Of a stretch of DNA of 15,536 nucleotides, positions 1 through 7,200 are shown one piece after another. A model generated the notes under the pieces. That model saw only the letters and a list, made by a program, of their open reading frames with translations, was not told where the DNA came from and made no database searches. A program made the translations under genes and the position numbers. Source of the stretch: Persephonella sp. (GTDB lineage: Bacteria > Aquificota > Aquificia > Aquificales > Hydrogenothermaceae). The stretch lies in assembly GCA_027081375.1 (NCBI GenBank), contig JALWKR010000162.1, forward strand, positions 1 to 15,536, given 5' to 3'. Positions within the stretch are counted from its first letter, which is position 1; each line of letters starts with the position of its first letter.

Positions 1-2
1 GT

Positions 3-389
3 TCGACCCAAGATACAACCACTGTCATAGATGGATTTATGCAGCTCACAAAAAGCACTGACAAAACTCAGGCAAAACCTGGGGAAGAGATTACATACAC
101 AATAAAATACAAAAATATTGGGGATAAAGACGCTATTAATGTTATAGTAACAGACAATATACCAAACTATACCGATTACGTATCCAATTCTATGTGTCTA
201 GATACAAACTGTGATGGAAAATGTGATCAAACAATTACAGATGTGGAAGGAGATGACCAAGGAGAGTATGATTCTCAAGAAAATATAGTCAAATTTAGGG
301 TAGGTACAGGTGCAGATGCTACTACTGGAGGAGTTGTAAAACCAGGGGAGGAAGGCTGCTTAATCTTTAAAGTAAAAATAAAAGAGTAA
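3..389 (+). CDS. Secreted DUF11-repeat surface protein, C-terminal fragment (5' end outside window)
   Basis: The frame is open to the left edge, so this is the last 128 codons of a longer protein; the ATG at 39 is internal. The fragment is one DUF11 domain, a beta-sandwich repeat of extracellular proteins. It shows the usual order: a TKSTDKTQAKPGEEITYTI strand, the NIG turn, and VTDNIP. A Cys-containing, aspartate-rich loop (DTNCDGKCD) may bind calcium or form a disulfide. The protein ends KPGEEGCLIFKVKIKE. The same ending style (PGEEG, then a short beta strand) closes the beta-helix exoprotein at 13666, so the two are probably paralogous exported proteins with a common C-terminal module. A terminator follows 16 nt after the stop codon, which makes this the last gene of its transcript. 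The function of the whole protein cannot be seen. Confidence 0.85.
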   Translation, partial: STQDTTTVIDGFMQLTKSTDKTQAKPGEEITYTIKYKNIGDKDAINVIVTDNIPNYTDYVSNSMCLDTNCDGKCDQTITDVEGDDQGEYDSQENIVKFRVGTGADATTGGVVKPGEEGCLIFKVKIKE

Positions 390-405
390 TCTAGGATAAA
401 AATTG

Positions 406-432
406 AAGGAAGCCATACTAGGCTTCCTTTTT
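406..432 (+). terminator. Rho-independent terminator after the partial DUF11 gene
   Basis: A perfect 9-bp stem, AAGGAAGCC (406-414) with GGCTTCCTT (421-429), closes a 6-nt loop (ATACTA) and is followed by Ts. It begins 16 nt after the TAA at 387-389, so it ends the upstream transcript and isolates the three-gene operon starting at 519. Confidence 0.88.
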
Positions 433-458
433 CAAAAAAATTAATGTATTTTTATAGT
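430..458 (+). promoter_or_regulatory. Weak candidate promoter for the surface-protein operon
   Basis: The 86 nt between the terminator and the ATG at 519 must hold the operon promoter, since the upstream transcript is terminated. The best -10 match is TATAGT (453-458). The hexamer 17 nt upstream (430-435, TTTCAA) is a poor -35. The region is so A/T-rich that chance matches are likely. No operator or riboswitch-like structure was recognised in this leader. Confidence 0.2.
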
Positions 459-505
459 TTTACGAATAAGTTAAAAAATGACAAAAATAAATTTTTCTAC
501 TACTT

Positions 506-510
506 GGAGG
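506..510 (+). promoter_or_regulatory. Ribosome binding site of the first operon gene
   Basis: GGAGG lies 8 nt before the ATG at 519. It supports that start and the signal peptide that begins there. Confidence 0.8.
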
Positions 511-518
511 GCTAGTTA

Positions 519-3500
519 ATGCACATTTTTAAATATCTCCTTTTCCTATTATTGATTTTGGTAAATCTCTCCTTAGCCTTAACACCTGCAGGATTAATTA
601 TATCTAATACTGCAAAAATAGAATATGAAGATAAAGATGGGTTTAAATATAAAGAGTTCTCAAATACCGTATCTATTAGAGTTTTACAGGTATATGGATT
701 AGACATATATCCTAACTACCAGTCAGTAACTGCCCTCCTAAATAGTGACATATATGTATCTTATAGATTAAAGAATACAGGAAATGGTAAAGATAAGTAT
801 ATATTATCTGTAAAAAATGATATAGAGGATAATACAGACATTAAAAATCTAAAAATTTTTATAGATGAGAATGAAAACGGGAAATTAGACCCTGGAGAGC
901 AGGAGTATAATAACACAAATCCTCCTTCTGTTGAAGCTGGAGGATACATACCTCTTTTAGTTGTAGGAAAAACTCAAAATGAAAGTGGTGTAGCAAAAAT
1001 AGCGTTGGAAGGTACCTCATTAGGTAATGACAGTATATCTGATACAGAGAATATAACTGAAATAAAAATAGAAAGGAATAAATCTTTCAGTATTACAAAA
1101 GGTGCAAACAAAACAGAAGTTTTTCCTGGAGAAAATGTAGATTTTACAGTTTTAGCAGAAAATAATGGAACTGAAACAGAAGAAGGAGTAAATATAGAGG
1201 TAGATTTTGACAATGATGGCTCTCCTGAAACAGTAAAAGGAGTAGTTTTAGTAGATAAGCTTCCTGAATATGTATTACTTGAATCAGTTTCAAAAGCACC
1301 TGTTAATAGTAAAGTTATATATAAAGGAGATAACGATCTGTACTGGAAAGATAATTTAACAGATATCACAGGAGATCTTAGATATGTAGGTTTATATTTA
1401 AACTCTCTAAATCCTGATCAACAGATTAAATTAGATTTAACCTTTAAAGTAAAAGATACTGCTCCTGCTACATATATAAATAATTCAGCAATTTTAAAAA
1501 CATCCTTAGGAGATATTTCTTCAAATATCGTAACAGCAAAAATAAAAGAAAAAAAAGCCATATCTATAGATGATACAGATGATAATGATTCTTTTACAGG
1601 AAGTAATAGATACACTGACAATGATGACAGTATGGTTGTTTACAGTATGTCTTCAGGTAAAGGTTTCTATGTTGATTTTGTTAATGAAGCATGGAACCTA
1701 GGGAACAAGGAAAAAGTAATAAATATAGCTTGGGACAAAGGTAACTTAGATCCTAACATTATAAAGGTTGTTTTTCTAGATATAAACCAAAATCCTTTAA
1801 CAGATACAAATAACGATGGATATGTAGATGTTGGTTTTCTAAAACCTATGGAAAGAGTAAAGTTTATTACAAGGGTTTATGTTGAAAGAGGAAGTTTTAA
1901 AGATGTTGTAATAGCGGTAAAAGGTTTTACAGAAGATACCACAGACTATACTTTTAACATTATTAAAGATATACAACCAGCAACAGCAAAAGTTAAAGTA
2001 TTAACAAAAATACAAACCCAGTTAGGATACGAACCATTAAAGAAAAGAAAAATAGTCGTATATCAGTTTGATAATGATGGAAATCTTTTAAACCCAGAGC
2101 CTATTATTTTATGGACAGATGAAAATGGATTTATTCTTTACGATGAGGAAGGAAATATAAAAACTCTGTATGATATTTTAGAAGATAACAAGAAATATAG
2201 AATTACTGTTTACGGACAGTATAAAAACAGAGAATATACACTATCTCCATACATAGAGAAAAGATACTTTGATTCTGTTGAAACTCCAGGAGAAGAAAAA
2301 TGTTGGGATAGAACAGGAAAAGAGGTTCAATGTGATAAGATAAGAAGAGATCTTGTTAGAATTAAAGTGCTCTCCAACGGAACTAAAGAACTACAGTTTC
2401 CTCTTGATCCAGCAGGATATGTATACGATCCTATAACAAAGGAAAGAATAGAAAATGCCTGTGTATATTTCTTTAGATGTTTAGATGAAAGTTGTGAAGA
2501 CTATATTTTAGTGGATAATGATCTTCTCTGGACACATCAAAATCCTGAAGCTGGAAAACAAAAAAATCCACAATTAACATCAAAAAATTACACTCTCGAC
2601 GGTGAAGCTATTTTTGAGTTTGTATTTAAAAATTTTGTTCCTACATTAAGAGGCTGGTACTTCCTAGAAGTTAATTTTAACTGTGCAGGAGCAGATACTA
2701 CACTAAAGGATAAATATCAACCTGTAACACTTCAAGCAGATAAAATATGGAATCCTTATGATAACGATTCTCATTTTTATCATGGAGAAAAGTTCTACAT
2801 AGATGAAAAGTTTCCACAAACTATTCCTGTTATTATTCCTTTAAGTAGACCTGCAACTGGAAAACTGATTATTGAAAAATCTGTTTATCCTTCAGTTGCA
2901 TCAATAGGAGATTTTGTAAAATGGAAGATAACTGTAAAAAATAAAGGATCATCCACTGTTTTTGATACAAAGGTTATTGATCATTTACCTAGGGGATTTA
3001 GATACAAAAATAGAACAACAAAGATAGATGGAATTTCAGGAACAGATCCAGAAATTTCATCAAATGGAAGAGAGTTAACATGGACATTGGGAAATCTCAA
3101 TCCAGGAGAAACAAAAACTATAGAATTTTATACATCAGTTATAACTTCTGTACCAGAGGGAAAACTTAAAAATACAGCTTTTGCAGAAGGCTGGGCTGAT
3201 AACGATCATATTATAAAAATATCTTCAAATGAAGGTTTTGCTTATATAAAAATAACTAAAGGTATCTTTACAGATAAAGGTTATATTTTTGGAAAAGTAT
3301 TTATTGATCAAAATAAGAATGGAATACACGATGAGAACGAACCTGTAATTCAAGGAGCAAAAATTTACCTAGACAATGGTAGATATGCAGTAACAGATAT
3401 TGAAGGGAAGTATCATTTTGATAATCTTAATCCAAGAACCTATGTGGTAAAAATAGATAAGACTTCTCTACCTAAAGGAGCTAAACTCCTTATAACAGGA

Positions 3501-4286
3501 AATAGGAATGCTGGAGACCCTTCAAGTGTTTTTGCTGATGTATATCCAGGAGAGATGCATAAAGTAAACTTTGCACTGGCACCATTTAATCCAGAAATGG
3601 AAATATTCCAGACGATAAAGAAAATATCAGGAAAGATAACTGTTAAAAGGGGTATTGAAGATATACTAGTTGATCCTGTTGATAAAAGAATTAAAATAAA
3701 AAACTTTATTCTTATACATAATAAAATTCAAAAACCAATCTATGAGGTTTTCTATACAGAAACTTCTCCTGCAGTTCCACTTAAAGGAACATCGTATATA
3801 AATAGTTCTCCTTTCAAAGATCCTCAAGTTAAAGAAGGTTCATTTAGCTGGAATATTCCTCTTATACTTCCTGAAGAAAAAGCAAAAATTTCATGGTTAA
3901 GTCTTTACAAAGGAGAAAATATAGAACCTAAAGCATATATAAAGTTAAAACTATCTCCTTCCGATAAGGAAATATCTCTACCTGTTAGTATTCCTATCGA
4001 GTTTGAACCTTTAAATGAAGGTGTATATAGAATAAATGTTTACTTTGATTTTGGAAGTGCAGACCTTTCCCAAGAAGCTAAACAGTCTTTAATGAAAGTA
4101 GTTGAGTTTTTAAACAAACATAAGTGTAAACGTATCTATATAAATATTAAAGGACATACAGATGCTGTTAGGGTTATAAATCCAAAGATAAAAACAAATA
4201 CTCATCTTTCATTACTTAGAGCAAAAGCTGTTAAAGATTTTCTTAAAAAACATTTAGTAGATTTAAAAAGGGTTGAGATAAGATGA
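519..4286 (+). CDS. Large exported DUF11/SdrD-B-like protein ending in the N-terminal part of an OmpA-like domain
   Basis: This is a 1255-residue exported protein. A hydrophobic signal peptide covers residues 1 to about 21 (cleavage near SLA-LTPAG). Visible domains, in order: an N-terminal DUF11-style sandwich; a DUF11 unit at about 188-342; an Asp-rich linker at about 344-370; a Cys-containing middle region (C595, C603, C648, C654, C659, C722); a second DUF11 unit at about 781-915; an SdrD-B/Cna-B-like prealbumin fold at about 920-1000 (FIDQNKNGIHDENE); and an OmpA-like peptidoglycan-binding domain from about 1169. That last domain has the DFGSADLS start, GHTD at 1212-1215 and LSLLRAKAV with R1234. 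D1215 and R1234 match the family's diaminopimelate-binding pair. The chain stops at RVEIR, before the GxG loop and NRRVEI strand that normally complete the fold; those are in the next gene. Dockerin-like loops such as DENENGKLDPGE (116-127) suggest calcium binding. The stop overlaps the next ATG (ATGA). Likely role: a periplasmic or envelope structural/anchoring component; the exact function is unknown. Confidence 0.87.
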   Translation: MHIFKYLLFLLLILVNLSLALTPAGLIISNTAKIEYEDKDGFKYKEFSNTVSIRVLQVYGLDIYPNYQSVTALLNSDIYVSYRLKNTGNGKDKYILSVKNDIEDNTDIKNLKIFIDENENGKLDPGEQEYNNTNPPSVEAGGYIPLLVVGKTQNESGVAKIALEGTSLGNDSISDTENITEIKIERNKSFSITKGANKTEVFPGENVDFTVLAENNGTETEEGVNIEVDFDNDGSPETVKGVVLVDKLPEYVLLESVSKAPVNSKVIYKGDNDLYWKDNLTDITGDLRYVGLYLNSLNPDQQIKLDLTFKVKDTAPATYINNSAILKTSLGDISSNIVTAKIKEKKAISIDDTDDNDSFTGSNRYTDNDDSMVVYSMSSGKGFYVDFVNEAWNLGNKEKVINIAWDKGNLDPNIIKVVFLDINQNPLTDTNNDGYVDVGFLKPMERVKFITRVYVERGSFKDVVIAVKGFTEDTTDYTFNIIKDIQPATAKVKVLTKIQTQLGYEPLKKRKIVVYQFDNDGNLLNPEPIILWTDENGFILYDEEGNIKTLYDILEDNKKYRITVYGQYKNREYTLSPYIEKRYFDSVETPGEEKCWDRTGKEVQCDKIRRDLVRIKVLSNGTKELQFPLDPAGYVYDPITKERIENACVYFFRCLDESCEDYILVDNDLLWTHQNPEAGKQKNPQLTSKNYTLDGEAIFEFVFKNFVPTLRGWYFLEVNFNCAGADTTLKDKYQPVTLQADKIWNPYDNDSHFYHGEKFYIDEKFPQTIPVIIPLSRPATGKLIIEKSVYPSVASIGDFVKWKITVKNKGSSTVFDTKVIDHLPRGFRYKNRTTKIDGISGTDPEISSNGRELTWTLGNLNPGETKTIEFYTSVITSVPEGKLKNTAFAEGWADNDHIIKISSNEGFAYIKITKGIFTDKGYIFGKVFIDQNKNGIHDENEPVIQGAKIYLDNGRYAVTDIEGKYHFDNLNPRTYVVKIDKTSLPKGAKLLITGNRNAGDPSSVFADVYPGEMHKVNFALAPFNPEMEIFQTIKKISGKITVKRGIEDILVDPVDKRIKIKNFILIHNKIQKPIYEVFYTETSPAVPLKGTSYINSSPFKDPQVKEGSFSWNIPLILPEEKAKISWLSLYKGENIEPKAYIKLKLSPSDKEISLPVSIPIEFEPLNEGVYRINVYFDFGSADLSQEAKQSLMKVVEFLNKHKCKRIYINIKGHTDAVRVINPKIKTNTHLSLLRAKAVKDFLKKHLVDLKRVEIR

Positions 4287-7200
4287 AGAGAGTAGGCTTA
4301 ACTATGTTAGGAACTTCTTTAGTTGCAACAAATGTTTTTGGTGCTGAAATCCAAAAGGTATACTCTATCCAAATAGGAGCTTTTAGTAAAAAAGAAAATG
4401 CAGAAAAAAGATTAGAGAACTTACCTAAAGAACTAAAAAAAATTGCATTTATTTATCTTAATGAGGATGGGTTTTATACAGTCAGAATTGGAAAAGCAAA
4501 AAATTATAAAGATCTGCTAAAAGAGAAAGCTTTACTAAAAAGGTACAAAATAAGGGGTTTTGTATCAAAAACTCTTATTGCGAAAGAGGAAAAAAGAGAA
4601 ATAAAAGTACAAAAGGTAAGTTACAAGAAAAACAAGACTAAGATCAAAACAGAAAAATCACCAAAAGAAATGCCTTCAAGCTTTTATTCAATACAGCTTG
4701 GAGCTTTTAGTACTGAGTATAATGCTTTAAAGTTTATAAGAAAATTACCTGAAGAAGTTAGAAATCAAGCTTTTGTTTATAAAAATAGAAAAGGATTTTA
4801 TACAGTAAGGGTTGGAAAAGTAGGAAATACTAAACTTTTAAAACCTTTAAAAGCTATTTTAAAAAGACATGGATTTAGAGGATTTATTGTAAAAACTGAA
4901 GTTGAGCAAAAATATAAAGTAGAAAAAGAAAATATTATTGTAAGCACAAAAAAAACAGTAAAAGAAAAAGAAGTTGTTCTAGCTTCTTCTGATAAAATAG
5001 TTTCTAAAAAAGAAAGAATTAAACCTAAGAAATCAACAAACGTTTATTCTATTCTTGTGGCAATAGCAACAGACAAAGAAATAGCAAAACAGATTGCAGA
5101 TGACTATGCACAGAAGTTTTCGTTAAAAACATTTATAAAAGAAAAGAGAGTAGGCTTAGGTAAAAAAGAATACTATGTATATCTTGGAGAGTTTGCTTCA
5201 CAACAAGAAGCACGAGATTTTATGGAAAATAACTTAAAGGCTCGTTATCCAATTGAATTAATAGAAACTTATGCAGACGAAAATGTAAGCTCCTTTACAG
5301 GAGAAACATTAGAAGTAACTAAATCTCCAAATATTCAGGAAACTTTAGAAGAAGAGGTAACGTTACCAGGTATTGAAGGGAGTTTTGAAGAAGAAATCAA
5401 AGATAAAAGTGATACAAGTAAAGTTTCTAAACCTACTTACTCTATACTTGTGTCAAAAACTAAAAATCAAGAAGAATCTCAAACACTTAAAAAATCCCTT
5501 GAAGCTAAATTTCCAAACTTAAAGGTTTTTGTTCTAGAACTTATAACTAATTTTAAAGAAAAAGAATATTTAGTTTATCTTGGAGAGTTCTCATCTGTGG
5601 AAGAAGCCACAAAGTTTGCTCATCGATTTGGAATAAAAACAGAAAGTATTGATGAAATAGAATATATAGAAATAGATGATTCAGATCTTAGTTGTGGTGG
5701 AAGTGGAGAAATAATAATAGAGGAAGAAGCAAAAGGTTCTTTAGAGCCTGTAGTGGAAAATACACTGTCTCCACATGGAACCCCTGATAATCGAAGAGTA
5801 GAAATAACTGTGATACCTTTCAGTACTTCAGCTAAAGAAATAGATCTTTCAAAATACATAAATAAAGGAATGTATATTCTTAATATATGGTTTCCAAGGG
5901 TTCACTATCTAGATAACTTGAAAGATGTTTCTCTTATTTTTAAACCTCCAAAAGGTTTTAGCTATGTACTAAATAGTGCAATGTTAAATGGTAAACATAT
6001 ATATCCAAAAAAAGTTGGGAGATATTATGTAGTAAAAATACCTAAGATTAAAGGATCTGATGAGTTAGATTTCAAACTTCAGTTTCTAGTAAAAGAAAAA
6101 ATAAAACTTAATAATATGCCAGTTTTTCTAATTGCTAAAGATCAAGCAGGACATCCAGTTAAGATATATGGCTTTGATAAATTTAAAAATGAATCAGAAG
6201 AAGTATTAAAGCTGTACAACAGCAAAGATAATGCTAAATCTACCTTTAAAAAAAAGTCTTTAATTACTGGAATACTTTATCCTGAAAAAGATTTGATACA
6301 GGTAGAAGAAACAACAGACCTAACTATACAGGTTCCAAAAAGTGCCAGATACTTTTTATATGTAAACGGAGAAAGAGTAACTAAGTCCCAAATTGGAGAG
6401 GAAATTATAAAGGGAAATACAAAAACAATAAAGTATGTAGGAATAAGACTACAAAAAGGTGAAAATAATGTAGTACTAAAAGTGGATGGTAAAGAATATA
6501 AAAGGAAAATAACTGTTTCAGATGTGGTAAGTAAATTAAGAATACATACTTATCCAGAAAAACCTGAAGCAGACGGTAAAACTCCTGTTTATGTAAGTAT
6601 AGAACTCTTAGATAAAGATGGAGTGCCTCTAAAAGATACTACCTTTGTTGAGGTTTATGTGGACAAAGGAGATATCTGGGATGAAACAACAGGACAGTGG
6701 ATAACTGTAGGGAGCGAGCCACTAAAAGTTAAAGCTTACAGTGGAAAAGCTGTGGTAAAGCTATCTCCTGCTTCCTCAACTGAGGAAAGAAGGTTAAAAA
6801 TTTTCTACGGTGAGATAGAGAAAGAGTACACAGTTAGATTTTATCCAGAAAAAAGACCGTGGATTGTTGTTGGAAATCTTGAAGGTGGAATAGGTATAGG
6901 AGATACAAAAAATAACCCTGAGCAGACAAAAATGCCTTTCAAACATAAAGACGGAACAAGGCTGGAAGGAAGAGGTTCTGTATTTGCAAAAGGAAGTGTG
7001 AAAGATTATACAGTGACATTAAGATATCAAACAGAAAAACCAGACAATGTTCTTATGAACCAGAATATACCTTCTACAGAAGAAAATCAGTACTATCCTG
7101 TTTATGGAGATGACTCAGAACAGTATTTTGAAGCTAGAAGTAAAAACAGACTTTTTCTTAAAGTTGAGAAAGACCTTTCATACCTAATGTTTGGAGATTA

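Noticed and set aside
974..1369. Minus-strand open frame of 131 codons inside the first operon gene, and similar shorter minus-strand frames (for example 512-706, 1418-1621, 5620-5859, 7361-7597, 12266-12454, 14559-14783)
   Set aside because: All lie opposite clearly coding genes and read as low-complexity Ser/Phe/Ile sequence with no family signature.
4262..4268. T_TTA_AAA heptamer near the end of the first operon gene, in the correct phase for a -1 ribosomal frameshift into the frame of the second gene
   Set aside because: The -1 frame meets a TGA at 4274-4276, before the second gene's ATG at 4283, so a slip here yields a short end and not a fusion protein. The second protein's own signal peptide also argues for separate chains.
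4948..4955. Run of eight A residues inside the barrel gene as a phase-variation tract
   Set aside because: Similar A runs are common in this AT-rich, Lys-rich sequence. The run sits in a SPOR linker and the frame is intact, so nothing here points to switching.
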